The notes beneath the pieces are model-generated. The model made no database searches, had not been told where the DNA came from, and saw nothing but the letters and a program-made list of their open reading frames with translations. Both the position numbers and the translations under genes were made by a program. From Albibacterium profundi (GTDB lineage Bacteria; Bacteroidota; Bacteroidia; Sphingobacteriales; Sphingobacteriaceae), in NCBI RefSeq assembly GCF_042159835.1, contig NZ_JBBVGT010000003.1:310001-374000 (forward strand): a stretch of DNA of 64,000 bases, in the 5' to 3' direction. Positions 55,990-64,000 of the stretch are shown here, piece after piece (the first letter of the stretch is position 1; each line of letters begins with the position of its first letter).

Positions 55990-57312
55990 CTATCGTTTGT
56001 AACTAAACCATTTGATCAATTCTTTATAACTAGCTTTCTTTCCATACATAAGGATACCTACACGATAGATTCTTGCGGCAACCCAAGTTGTTAGAATAAA
56101 TCCGCCGATTAGCAACGCTACGGATAAAAGAATTTCCCAGAGAGGTACTCCAAAGGGGATTCGAACCATCATAGCGATCGGAGAGGTAAAGGGGATCATG
56201 CTGAGCCAGAAGCTTAAAGGGCCATGTGGGTCTCGGATTAAGAGGCTGAAGGCCATGACATAGGTAAACAGCAGCGGCATGGTGATAGGCAGCATGAACT
56301 GCTGCGTTTCGGTTTCATTGTCTACGGCTGAACCTACAGCAGCGAAAAGAGCACTATAAAGCAGATAGCCACCTAAAAAGAAGACTAGGAAAGAGCCAAT
56401 GATGTATGGAAAGTTAATGCCATCTAAAACGTTTTGGATATCGCCCATAAAGCTGTCTTGAGCAATGCTGGCCGCTTGCGAACTGTTCATTGTACTTGCC
56501 GCAGAAGTCAGCTGCTCGGTGTCCATTTCGGGCATTTGCGATGCAAGTATTAAGCTGCCTGCGGTCATGAGTGCTCCCGAAAGTATGATCCATAAAAAGA
56601 ATTGAGTTAAACCTACGAGGCCGATTCCTACAATCTTTCCCATCATGAGCTGAAATGGACGAACAGAAGATATAATTACTTCGACGATACGGTTGTTTTT
56701 TTCTTCAATGACGCCTCGCATAACCTGAGCTCCGTATATGAATAGACTTAAATAGATTAAAATAGCAGCAGCCATCCCGATACCCATTGCTACACCCGCA
56801 TTGGATTCCTTTTCGCCGGTCTCTGTGACCTCCAGTGTGGTTATTCTAACATTGGGATTGATCGATTGCAGTGTCTCTTCATCGATGCCTGCCTCGGTTA
56901 ACTTGATGGTATTGAGAATACCCTCTACTTGTCCTTCAATTTCCGACTGAATAAAGATACTCGCCTTGTTAGATGATAATAATTGTAGTCTTTCGCTTTC
57001 AACTATATCTTCCGGAATGAGAAGGAGGTATTGATCTTCGGTGTCTAGAATAGCTTTTCTTTCTGTGTCGGCGTCGGCCGTAGCTTCTTCAAATTTTATT
57101 GATTCTGTATCGGATAATTCATCTAGTATCAATCCGCTATCATCAATTACTTTTATGTTAGCTTCAGAGGTTGAATCTTGGATCGAGAGCGCGATGATAC
57201 CACCCCACATACCGATGAAAATTAGCGGTACCAGAAAGGTGCCGACAAGAAAAGATTTCTTTTTTACACGACTGAAGTATTCACGTTTTATAATGAGAAG
57301 TATCTTTTCCAT
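55990..57312 (-). CDS. ABC transporter permease, NatB type
   Basis: This 440-aa protein has an N-terminal transmembrane helix (FLVGTFLVPLIFIGMWGGII), a large extracytoplasmic region to about residue 175, and five more helices at 176-430, as in ABC-2 type NatB exporters. The family segment RGVIEEKNNRIVEVIISSVR, which joins helices on the cytoplasmic side, is near 206-225. It pairs with the ATPase gene 2 bp upstream on the same strand. The Na+ export role of NatAB is known in Bacillus but not shown here. Confidence 0.9.
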   Translation of the reverse strand: MEKILLIIKREYFSRVKKKSFLVGTFLVPLIFIGMWGGIIALSIQDSTSEANIKVIDDSGLILDELSDTESIKFEEATADADTERKAILDTEDQYLLLIPEDIVESERLQLLSSNKASIFIQSEIEGQVEGILNTIKLTEAGIDEETLQSINPNVRITTLEVTETGEKESNAGVAMGIGMAAAILIYLSLFIYGAQVMRGVIEEKNNRIVEVIISSVRPFQLMMGKIVGIGLVGLTQFFLWIILSGALMTAGSLILASQMPEMDTEQLTSAASTMNSSQAASIAQDSFMGDIQNVLDGINFPYIIGSFLVFFLGGYLLYSALFAAVGSAVDNETETQQFMLPITMPLLFTYVMAFSLLIRDPHGPLSFWLSMIPFTSPIAMMVRIPFGVPLWEILLSVALLIGGFILTTWVAARIYRVGILMYGKKASYKELIKWFSYKR

Positions 57313-57314
57313 TG

Positions 57315-58232
57315 TTAATGAGTTTCTTTTACTTTTTGAACAAAAATATCATGAATACTGGGGATGATCTCCTTCAGTTCATGCACCTCTACTTGTGTGA
57401 TAAAATAGCTTAGTACATCATTGATGCTATGCCCGTCTGTTACTTCGACAATACTGTTATACTCAGTTCCGACTTGTTGGTTCTGAATGATTTGAAACGC
57501 GTCATGATTTTCCGGTTCGCGTAGCGGCGTTGCGGTCGGACTGCTATATTTGATTTGAAAACGATTGTTTCTATATGCGTTTTTAACATCAGAAACCTTG
57601 CCGTCCAATATCTTCTTCGATTTGTTAAGTAAAACAATCGTATCACATAGTTCCTCAACCGACTCCATCCGGTGGGTAGAGAAGATGATGGTTGCGCCGT
57701 TCTTATTTAAGTTGATAATTTCATTTTTTATAATATCAACGTTGACGGGGTCAAAGCCAGAAAAAGGTTCGTCAAGGATAATGAGATCGGGTTGGTGAAT
57801 TACTGTTGCTACAAACTGAACTTTCTGCTGCATCCCTTTACTTAAGTCTTCCACTTTCTTTTCCCACCAGCTCTGCATGTCCATTTTTTCAAACCAGTGT
57901 TTAATCCGATTGGTGGCTTCTTTTTTGGATAGACCTTTTAATTGAGCCAAATATAACATTTGATCACCAATCAACATTTTCTTATAGAGACCTCGTTCTT
58001 CGGGGAGATAGCCAATTTTTGAAATGTGATTGGCATTAAGCGGTTCTCCATTGAATAGAATTGTACCCTGGTCAGGAGCAGTAATCTGATTTATGATACG
58101 GATAAGAGATGTTTTTCCTGCTCCATTTGGTCCTAGAAGCCCAAAAATGCTGCCTTTCTGAATGGAAAAAGAAACATGATCAAGGGCAGTGTGTTTAGCG
58201 TATTGTTTAACAATATCGGTTATTTCTAACAT
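57315..58232 (-). CDS. ABC transporter ATP-binding protein, NatA type
   Basis: This 305-aa ATPase has Walker A GLLGPNGAGKTSLI at about 31-44, signature VEDLSKGMQQKVQFVA near 131-146, and Walker B LIILDEPFSGFDPV near 154-167. The C-terminal extension past residue 215 is typical of exporter ATPases of the ABC-2 class. It overlaps translationally with the permease gene that follows, so they form a two-gene unit. A terminator for the upstream dnaJ gene lies before it. Confidence 0.94.
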   Translation of the reverse strand: MLEITDIVKQYAKHTALDHVSFSIQKGSIFGLLGPNGAGKTSLIRIINQITAPDQGTILFNGEPLNANHISKIGYLPEERGLYKKMLIGDQMLYLAQLKGLSKKEATNRIKHWFEKMDMQSWWEKKVEDLSKGMQQKVQFVATVIHQPDLIILDEPFSGFDPVNVDIIKNEIINLNKNGATIIFSTHRMESVEELCDTIVLLNKSKKILDGKVSDVKNAYRNNRFQIKYSSPTATPLREPENHDAFQIIQNQQVGTEYNSIVEVTDGHSINDVLSYFITQVEVHELKEIIPSIHDIFVQKVKETH

Positions 58233-58287
58233 TCGAACTTACTTTACTCCGTTAGACTCTTAGTGAAAGGTTTCGTTACAAGGAAAT

Positions 58288-58327
58288 AAAAAAAAGCCCG
58301 TCTCTTATTACGCGACGGGCTTTTTTA
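58288..58327 (-). terminator. terminator between dnaJ and the ABC ATPase gene
   Basis: The stem AGCCCGTC / GACGGGCT is flanked by a run of A on the left and a run of T on the right, so it can work in both directions. It lies 37 bp beyond the dnaJ stop. Confidence 0.9.
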
Positions 58328-58363
58328 TTCTATTGACTAGTGATATTTATTGCAAACTGATTG

Positions 58364-59521
58364 CTAATCAAAATATTCTTTCATTCGTTCGAAAAAGCTC
58401 TTTTCACCTTTACGGGGTTGAGGTTTAAAATTGCTTGACTCGCGCAAGCCTTCAAGTTGCGCTTTTTCCTCTTTTGATAAGGTTTTAGGCGTCCAAATAT
58501 TTACATATACCAGTTGGTCTCCTTTGTGATATGAATTGACTTCCGGAACACCTTTACCTTTAAGGCGTAAAATTTTACCGGCTTGTGTTCCCGGTTCAAT
58601 TTTAATTTTTGCCTTTCCATTGATGGTCGGAACTTCTACGGAAGTGCCTAAGGCGGCGTCTACGAAGCTTATATAAAGATCGTATATAATATTTATACCT
58701 TCACGTTTTAGAATTTCATGTGGTACTTCATCGATAACGATGATCAAATCGCCGGGAATACCATCGTGCGGTGCAGCATTTCCCTTGCCAGCCATCGAAA
58801 GCTGGATTCCTTCAGTTACACCGGGAGGGATATTAATAGTAATCGTTTCTTCGCCTTTATGAACTCCATTTCCATGACATGTATCACATTTGTCGGAAAT
58901 AATATTCCCTGTACCGTCACAAGTTGGACAGGTACTGCTTGTTTGCATTTGTCCGAGAATGGTGTTGGTTACTCTCCTTACCGTACCCGTGCCATTACAG
59001 GTTGTACATTTGTCAAAAGATGCACCATCTTTTGCTCCGGTCCCTTTACACGGCTTACAAGAAACGTTTTTGTTGACTTTAATCTTCTTTTCGACACCTG
59101 ATGCAATTTCTTCTAAGGTGAGTTTGACGCGAATGCGCAAATTAGAACCACGAGAGGTACGACGACCTCCGCTTCTGCCACCGCCACCGAAAAAACTATC
59201 GAACGGGCTACCTTGTCCAGCAGCGCCACCGAAAATATCGCCAAATTGACTGAATATATCATCCATATTCATGCCACCTTGACCGCCTCCGCCAAATCCA
59301 CCTCCAGCAAAACCATAGTGATCGTAGTTGCTTCGCTTTTCCGGGTTGCTTAAGATTTCATAAGCCTCCGCAGCTTCCTTAAATTTTTCTTCCGCTTCGC
59401 TATTATCAGGGTTTTTATCTGGATGGTACTTAATTGCTAATTTTCTATAAGCTGACTTAACCTCAGCCTGCGTAGCAGATTTCGTTATACCTAATACATC
59501 GTAATAATCTCGCTTTGACAT
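58364..59521 (-). CDS. dnaJ: molecular chaperone DnaJ
   Basis: This 385-aa type I Hsp40 activates DnaK. The J domain (about 1-70) includes HPD at 33-35 in IKYHPDKNP. A Gly/Phe-rich region (about 71-130) follows. The zinc domain has four CxxCxGxG repeats: CKPCKGTG, CTTCNGTG, CPTCDGTG and CDTCHGNG. The C-terminal domain carries PPGVTEGIQLSMAGKGNAA. Length is normal. The gene follows grpE by 25 bp on the same strand. Confidence 0.98.
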   Translation of the reverse strand: MSKRDYYDVLGITKSATQAEVKSAYRKLAIKYHPDKNPDNSEAEEKFKEAAEAYEILSNPEKRSNYDHYGFAGGGFGGGGQGGMNMDDIFSQFGDIFGGAAGQGSPFDSFFGGGGRSGGRRTSRGSNLRIRVKLTLEEIASGVEKKIKVNKNVSCKPCKGTGAKDGASFDKCTTCNGTGTVRRVTNTILGQMQTSSTCPTCDGTGNIISDKCDTCHGNGVHKGEETITINIPPGVTEGIQLSMAGKGNAAPHDGIPGDLIIVIDEVPHEILKREGINIIYDLYISFVDAALGTSVEVPTINGKAKIKIEPGTQAGKILRLKGKGVPEVNSYHKGDQLVYVNIWTPKTLSKEEKAQLEGLRESSNFKPQPRKGEKSFFERMKEYFD

Positions 59522-59546
59522 TGTTTTGTTTTTATCCTACCTCTTA

Positions 59547-60128
59547 TTAACTCCCAACCACCACTTTTGCATAACGAAGTACCTTGTCATTTAGAAAATA
59601 TCCTTTTTCTACTTCGTCTATCACCTTGCCTTTTAAGTCATCGCTCGGTGCAGGTATTTTGGTTACCGCTTCGTGCAAATCAGCGTCAAACGGTTGATTT
59701 ATAGACTCCATCGGCTTCAATCCTTTCAGTTCTAAAGTCTTTTTTAATTTCTGCGAAATTAACAGGATTCCTTCTCTAACGGAATCGATATTATCGGTGT
59801 TTTCTGCAGCTTTTAGAGCACGGTCGAAGTCGTCTATAACAGGCAATAGGTCGCCAATGACATCTTTGCCTGCTGACTGTAAGAACTCGATTCGTTCTTT
59901 GGATGAACGTCTTTTAAAGTTGTCAAACTCAGCGTATAAACGTACATATTTATCGTTTGCTTCAGCAAGTTCTTTCTTTAGAGTATCTTCAGGGGAATCC
60001 GCAGTATCGTCTGAGCTTTCTTCGCTATCAGCTACATTTTTTGCGTGTTTACGAGCTTCGTTCACTGATTCTAACTCGTCCGTAATGTTCTTATTGTCCA
60101 AATGTTCCTCTTTATTTTTATCTTCCAT
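59547..60128 (-). CDS. grpE: nucleotide exchange factor GrpE
   Basis: This 193-aa protein releases ADP from DnaK. The N-terminal 55 residues are acidic and disordered. A long coiled coil follows (KKELAEANDKYVRLYAEFDN), then the family core FKRRSSKERIEFLQ and DLLPVIDDFDRALKAAEN. The C-terminal beta-domain reads FDADLHEAVTKIPAPSD and VEKGYFLNDKVLRYAKVVV. It precedes dnaJ in the usual arrangement of the heat-shock operon. No obvious HrcA/CIRCE element was seen upstream. Confidence 0.97.
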   Translation of the reverse strand: MEDKNKEEHLDNKNITDELESVNEARKHAKNVADSEESSDDTADSPEDTLKKELAEANDKYVRLYAEFDNFKRRSSKERIEFLQSAGKDVIGDLLPVIDDFDRALKAAENTDNIDSVREGILLISQKLKKTLELKGLKPMESINQPFDADLHEAVTKIPAPSDDLKGKVIDEVEKGYFLNDKVLRYAKVVVGS

Positions 60129-60215
60129 TTGAATAATTTATGTTAAATAATACAGAAATGTGTTATCAATTGTATTGCCAAATACGTTTGTGCGTCAACA
60201 TGGCAGTGTTCGTGC

Positions 60216-60899
60216 CTATTGAATGTCAATATTATCCAATAATGACCCCGATTGGGTTTTAATTATTCGCGACGGAAGGTTTTTAATGATCTGGTAATCA
60301 TGTGTCGCCATGAGAATGGCTGTGCCACTTCTGCTGATTTCCCTCAAGAGCAATACAATTTCTTCAGACGTGTCAGGATCGAGGTTACCGGTGGGCTCAT
60401 CCGCCAAAATGACTTCGGGATTATTGAGCAGGGCACGGGCAATTACAACTCTCTGTTGCTCACCACCAGAAAGTTCGTGTGGCATTTTCTTTAGTTTGGA
60501 GCGAAGTCCTACTTTTTCAAGTACATCTAACATACGCTCTTGCATCGTGTTTTTATCCTTCCAGCCAGTCGCCTTTAACACAAATTCTAGGTTTTTTTCA
60601 ATGGTGCGATCGGTTAACAAATGAAAGTCTTGGAAAACAATACCTAATTTTCTACGTAAAAAAGGAATATCTCTTTCAGCTAGTTTTTTAAGATCAAAAC
60701 CTGCAACCAGTCCTTCGCCTGCTGCAATGGGCAAATCGCCATAAATGACTTTTAATAGGCTACTTTTTCCTGAGCCTGTTTGACCAATGAGGTAAACGAA
60801 TTCACCCGATTGGACACTCAGAGCGACATTTGAAAGTACTAAATGCTGTGGTTGATATATGTCTACGCTTTTGAGGGCAATAACTGTGTTTGAGTCCAT
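60216..60899 (-). CDS. ftsE: FtsE-like ABC transporter ATP-binding protein
   Basis: This 227-aa ATPase has Walker A LIGQTGSGKSSLLKVIYGD near 37-55, signature ELSGGEQQRVVIARALLNNP near 142-161 and Walker B EVILADEPTGNLDPDTSEE near 162-180. The length and the KVIYGD segment fit FtsE, which with FtsX links cell division to peptidoglycan hydrolysis. The FtsX gene is not adjacent. A 67-aa protein gene ends 2 bp upstream on the same strand. Confidence 0.88.
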   Translation of the reverse strand: MDSNTVIALKSVDIYQPQHLVLSNVALSVQSGEFVYLIGQTGSGKSSLLKVIYGDLPIAAGEGLVAGFDLKKLAERDIPFLRRKLGIVFQDFHLLTDRTIEKNLEFVLKATGWKDKNTMQERMLDVLEKVGLRSKLKKMPHELSGGEQQRVVIARALLNNPEVILADEPTGNLDPDTSEEIVLLLREISRSGTAILMATHDYQIIKNLPSRIIKTQSGSLLDNIDIQ

Positions 60900-60901
60900 G
60901 T

Positions 60902-61105
60902 TTAAAGTTCTAATTTTTTAATGATTCCAAAGGGCATTTCATTTATAACGTTCATGATAGCGTCTTTCTGGTCTCCCAAGCCTAATTTCTCTAAGGATTT
61001 GTCCGGTCGGTCGACTCTGAAATATGCGAGAAGGGTAAATTCCTCATCACGCAATTGCACATAATCTGGAATTTTTGCAACTCCTTTTACTTTAATAATG
61101 TACAT
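60902..61105 (-). CDS. small hypothetical protein co-transcribed with ftsE
   Basis: This 67-aa protein is not recognised as a known family. It begins MYIIKVKGVAKIPDYVQLRD and contains YFRVDRPDKSLEKLGLGDQ, and looks like a small alpha/beta fold. It overlaps almost directly with ftsE (2-bp gap), which suggests co-transcription and possibly a related role. The charged pattern and regular frame argue that it is real. The acyl-CoA reductase gene lies 20 bp upstream. Confidence 0.75.
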   Translation of the reverse strand: MYIIKVKGVAKIPDYVQLRDEEFTLLAYFRVDRPDKSLEKLGLGDQKDAIMNVINEMPFGIIKKLEL

Positions 61106-61125
61106 GCTTCAAAGTTAATGATAAA

Positions 61126-62148
61126 CTACCTATTGGCATTTAAAAAATCCAAAATATTTACCCCATCTGCGTAATCACTTAAGCCGGGTTGTTGACTTTC
61201 ACCAAAGGCGACTTTGGAAATTTTTGCATCCATGTCGATATTTCCGACGAGACATTGGATGTTTTCCGCCTCAGAAGCAAGTCGCCTTTTTACTTGATCG
61301 ATATCGTCGTATTCTTCATAGTAGACAACACCCAACGGAGAAGCGATACGTTCATCACGTTTAAGAAGGAGGAAGCCATTGTCTAAGTGCTCATCTCCAT
61401 TAACTAGGTAGATTGCTTTGTTGTATTCGTAGTTGTTGTTGTATTTATAATGGTTACTTATTTCTGAGAAGCTTTCTATTGCTTCAAAGAAAGTGGTGTA
61501 GTTGAAACCTCTCGGAAAGAAAATTTTCGAAACATTGCGACATCCTAAACCGAAATAGTCAAAAATATCACTCCCCAATTTTTGTAAATCTTCTTTGCTA
61601 TCATCTTTACTCACTACTGCAATCCCATTACGGTTCTTTCGAATAATATGAGGGACATTTCGGAAATAATAATCAAAATAACGAGAAGTATTGTTACTGC
61701 CGGTAGCGATGATTAAATCAAAGTTGCTTAGTTTGTCGACTATACTAATCCTTGATTGAAATTCAGGTTCAATGTCAATTAGCTCGTTCAATATATACGG
61801 TATTAGAATCTTATCATCCGAAGATGCCTTAATCTGGATTTTAAAACCGGCGATAAGGCAAGATAGGACATCATGGAATCCTACCATGGGGATATTGCCC
61901 GCTAAGATAAGTCCGACCGTCTTATCGCTTAGTTCTGCGAAGTTGCCTAAATAGGGTTTGATCCAATTTTCTAAGTCGACCTGGTTTAACAGATCAAGAT
62001 TGGCGTGGATAGCGTGGCGAGTTTGCTCCGGCGTAAACCATGGGTTTCGCTGATGCGCGGCAGTTATGATGTCGTCTAAAGCGGTTCCTTGGCTAAGGAT
62101 TCGTTGCTTTAGTTCTGATAACGCAGTGAATCGTTGATAAGATGTCAA
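61126..62148 (-). CDS. acyl-CoA reductase, LuxC family
   Basis: This 340-aa protein matches LuxC-type acyl-CoA reductases, which reduce acyl-CoA to aldehyde with NADPH in luminous bacteria and have relatives of unknown role elsewhere. Family segments include VGLILAGNIPMVGFHDVLSC at about 75-94 and IATGSNNTSRYFDYYF, and the catalytic Cys is probably in YFGLGCRNVSKIFFP. The start is a TTG at 62148, as no in-frame ATG precedes the conserved sequence. It is divergent from a ferredoxin gene, a pairing that may reflect a shared pathway. Confidence 0.88.
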   Translation of the reverse strand: MTSYQRFTALSELKQRILSQGTALDDIITAAHQRNPWFTPEQTRHAIHANLDLLNQVDLENWIKPYLGNFAELSDKTVGLILAGNIPMVGFHDVLSCLIAGFKIQIKASSDDKILIPYILNELIDIEPEFQSRISIVDKLSNFDLIIATGSNNTSRYFDYYFRNVPHIIRKNRNGIAVVSKDDSKEDLQKLGSDIFDYFGLGCRNVSKIFFPRGFNYTTFFEAIESFSEISNHYKYNNNYEYNKAIYLVNGDEHLDNGFLLLKRDERIASPLGVVYYEEYDDIDQVKRRLASEAENIQCLVGNIDMDAKISKVAFGESQQPGLSDYADGVNILDFLNANR

Positions 62149-62186
62149 TTTCTGTGGGTTTTTACTGTTATTTCTTAATAATGCCT

Positions 62187-62194
62187 TATATTTG
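62187..62194 (+). promoter_or_regulatory. candidate ferredoxin promoter -7 box
   Basis: TATATTTG matches TAnnTTTG in the 139-bp divergent gap between the acyl-CoA reductase and ferredoxin genes, 93 bp before the ferredoxin ATG. Confidence 0.4.
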
Positions 62195-62287
62195 TGTACA
62201 AAAATAGGAAACTTATTTTTAAGCTTAATGCAAGTATGTTTCTTAAGTAGACTTTAATATTTAGAAAGAAGCTATAATAACAGAATA

Positions 62288-62638
62288 ATGGCGATTATAA
62301 TCACTGACGAATGTATTAACTGTGGGGCATGCGAACCAGAATGTCCTAATAATGCGATTTACGATGCTGGACAGGCTTGGCGCTATTCTGACGGTACTGA
62401 ACTGAAAGGCATGATTGATTTTTCAGATGGAAGAACAGTTGATGCTGAAGAAGTTCAAACTCCAATTTCCGATGAAGTGTACTATATCGTACCAGACAAG
62501 TGTACAGAGTGTGTAGGCTTCCATGATGAACCTCAATGTGCTGCCGTGTGTCCTGTAGACTGTTGTGTGGATGATGAAGATAGAAGAGAGACGGAAGAAG
62601 AACTCCTAGCCAAAAAAGCATTCTTACATAACGAATAA
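62288..62638 (+). CDS. 2[4Fe-4S] ferredoxin
   Basis: This 116-aa protein carries two four-cysteine clusters. The first, CINCGACEPECPNNAI, is complete near 10-25. The second, CTECVGFHDEPQCAAVCPVDC, has a longer spacing between its second and third cysteines, as in Alvin-type and related bacterial ferredoxins. The insert between clusters is acidic and the C-terminus is charged. It transfers electrons at low potential. It is divergent from the LuxC-type reductase. Confidence 0.95.
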   Translation: MAIIITDECINCGACEPECPNNAIYDAGQAWRYSDGTELKGMIDFSDGRTVDAEEVQTPISDEVYYIVPDKCTECVGFHDEPQCAAVCPVDCCVDDEDRRETEEELLAKKAFLHNE

Positions 62639-62690
62639 AATAATGCCCTTGCGGCTAGTTTTTCTTAGCGATTCGCTTGCTCATGGATTT

Positions 62691-63161
62691 CTATGAGTCT
62701 GTCTTATTGGGTACGATTAGGACTGGACAAAGGGATCTTCGTGCCACACCTTCTGCAACACTACCTGAAATAAAATGATCAAAGCCTGTACGTCCATGGG
62801 TTCCTAAGATGATCAAGTCTGCGTTCCATTCTTCAGCTGTGCTAAGGATTTCTATTCGAGGGTTTCCTATCTTGCTAAAAGTAAGCAATTCTTTCGTACT
62901 GTTCCATTTTGACTCATATCGCTCTAAAATAGCTTTGGATGCTTCTTCCTGCATTTCAGCGACTTCCGGTAACACTAGGGGCTGTTGTCCAAGTAGCGGG
63001 TCGCCAGAATAGGTTGTAGCGGGTGGATCCATTACATTTAACAAAGCGACACTTGCGTTCATAATATGTGCTAGATGGAAGCCATATAAAGCTGCCTTTT
63101 CAGAATAGGAACTATCGTCGATAGCTATTAAAATGCGTTGAAAATTCTTGATTACGGACAT
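62691..63161 (-). CDS. universal stress protein, single UspA domain
   Basis: This 156-aa protein is one UspA domain. It starts NFQRILIAIDDSSYSEKAA, the ATP-binding strand and loop, and ends with LIILGTHGRTGFDHFISGSV followed by SLCPVLIVP, the canonical glycine loop GTHGRTG-GSV. It is therefore likely of the ATP-binding class. It stands alone next to the ferredoxin gene and differs from the tandem-domain stress protein at 39.5 kb. Confidence 0.95.
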   Translation of the reverse strand: MSVIKNFQRILIAIDDSSYSEKAALYGFHLAHIMNASVALLNVMDPPATTYSGDPLLGQQPLVLPEVAEMQEEASKAILERYESKWNSTKELLTFSKIGNPRIEILSTAEEWNADLIILGTHGRTGFDHFISGSVAEGVARRSLCPVLIVPNKTDS

Positions 63162-63233
63162 AGTTTTGTTGTTATGTTTCTGCTTGTACTACATAAATAT
63201 AACAAAAAAATAATTAGGTGGTTTTTAGCTAAA

Positions 63234-64000
63234 TTAGGAGCTTTTGATATTCCAAACAAAAGCTAGCTTTTCATCGCCTACGGAAACTAGCTGATCTGCA
63301 TTCTTATTCCAGACAATTTTATTGATCGACAGTTTATGTGCGTCGTATCCTTTCTCAAAACTAACCGTTTTAATCAATTCGAAATGTTCTGCATCCCAAA
63401 GCTTGATACTTTTATCACGACTGCCCGTGGCGAATATGGGAAGATGTGGGTGATAGGCGATACTGTATACGGTATACATATGCGCCGTAATGTCTTTGAT
63501 CAGTGTATAGTCCGCCGCATCATATACAAATAGTTTCGCGTCCCGTCCGCCCGACAGGAAATGGCGTCCATCGGGTGAGAATGTCATTGATGTCACGGGC
63601 ATGGTATGCTGTTTAATCAATTTTTGGAAGCTATAATCCTCCGAATTAAATAGATAAATACGTGAATCCTTGGCGCCAAATGCAATTGTTTTTTGATCAG
63701 GGCTCAGTGCAATTGTTCGGATCGTATCTTCCGATATCGCTAAATGATGTAGTTTTTTAAAGGTTTTTAAACACCATATACTTACCGTCCCATCTTCAGA
63801 TGCGGCTAATAATTCTTTTTTGTTATTGAGTACCTTAATATCAAAAACCGGCTTTTCGTGGTATAGAAGGGGTGCGAGGGCCTTGTTGGCGGCGAAATCG
63901 TATATGTTAATTTGACCGCTACGTTCACCGGTAAAAAGTAGTTTGTACTCCTGACTATAACAAATAGAATAGATAGACGATTGAACCGGGAATAGAATTT
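63234..64000 (-). CDS. WD40 repeat protein (partial at window edge)
   Basis: Read leftward from the window edge, the frame is open for 255 codons to a stop at 63234. About six WD40 blades are visible, with TGERSGQINIYD, AASEDGTVSIWCL, LSPDQKTIAFGAKDSRIYLF, FSPDGRHFLSGGRDAKLFVY and ATGSRDKSIKLWD. Such propellers act as protein-protein platforms. The N-terminus lies outside the window, so the full domain order is unknown. A candidate internal start near 63620 is not used, because the coding pattern continues upstream of it. Confidence 0.9.
   Translation of the reverse strand, partial: ILFPVQSSIYSICYSQEYKLLFTGERSGQINIYDFAANKALAPLLYHEKPVFDIKVLNNKKELLAASEDGTVSIWCLKTFKKLHHLAISEDTIRTIALSPDQKTIAFGAKDSRIYLFNSEDYSFQKLIKQHTMPVTSMTFSPDGRHFLSGGRDAKLFVYDAADYTLIKDITAHMYTVYSIAYHPHLPIFATGSRDKSIKLWDAEHFELIKTVSFEKGYDAHKLSINKIVWNKNADQLVSVGDEKLAFVWNIKSS

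Overview
The window looks like the chromosome of a Bacteroidetes bacterium, most probably a member of the Sphingobacteriaceae. The evidence is a SusC/SusD outer-membrane pair, TAnnTTTG promoter -7 boxes in front of several genes, few strong Shine-Dalgarno sequences, and family content (ATP-type PEP carboxykinase, VF530, DUF493, ElaA, LptD/MlaD-like envelope proteins) typical of that group. The genus is inferred, not proven. No tRNA, rRNA, CRISPR array, integrase or intact insertion sequence was seen.

Layout. 1-8.1 kb: a partial metallo-beta-lactamase-fold hydrolase, overlapping pckA-mnmE, a 309-bp gap with three overlapping or adjacent 25-bp palindromes, a lipoprotein, a secreted BSP-type peptidase-like protein and a GH92 alpha-mannosidase followed by an AraC regulator. 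9.0-12.0 kb: a compact metal-handling cassette made of a CPSC-type HMA chaperone, a P1B ATPase with a CPG motif in place of CPC, and a secreted DUF6448 protein. The predicted mature N-terminus of the DUF6448 protein begins His-Cys-Asp, like the nickel hook of Ni-superoxide dismutase. Two same-length 114-bp leaders, evidently copies of one ancestor, drive the first and third gene.

12.9-28.6 kb is a defence island. It holds an unrecognised 412-aa protein with a C2H2-like N-terminus, a type I restriction-modification operon in the order hsdM-rhuM-hsdS-hsdR, a YaaC-like protein, and an McrB/McrC pair whose McrB carries an EVE/PUA-like domain. A decayed tandem duplication and a truncated COG2865-type ATP-binding protein mark its right side. 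The rhuM gene contains a 29-nt perfect palindrome in its coding sequence, and the palindromes at 3.97-4.05 kb resemble it in length, end sequence and coding potential.

29-37 kb: a secreted protein of unknown function, a DUF805 remnant, VF530, a nine-unit array of 11-bp repeats in inverted arrangement, a susD-susC operon with a clear terminator, and brnQ. 37-44.7 kb: DUF493, a GH76 alpha-mannanase lipoprotein, universal stress protein, a GntR regulator followed by an NhaC antiporter, and a TIM-barrel isomerase. GH92 and GH76 together suggest use of alpha-mannans, though the two are not linked.

43.7-64 kb is mostly housekeeping. Envelope genes (YihY, MltG, PASTA protein, Ddl, MlaD, amidase, LptD) are followed by cinA, a 2-oxoacid dehydrogenase E2, an ElaA acetyltransferase, a NatAB-like exporter, dnaJ-grpE, an FtsE-like ATPase, a LuxC-type acyl-CoA reductase divergent from a 2[4Fe-4S] ferredoxin, a second stress protein and the end of a WD40 protein.
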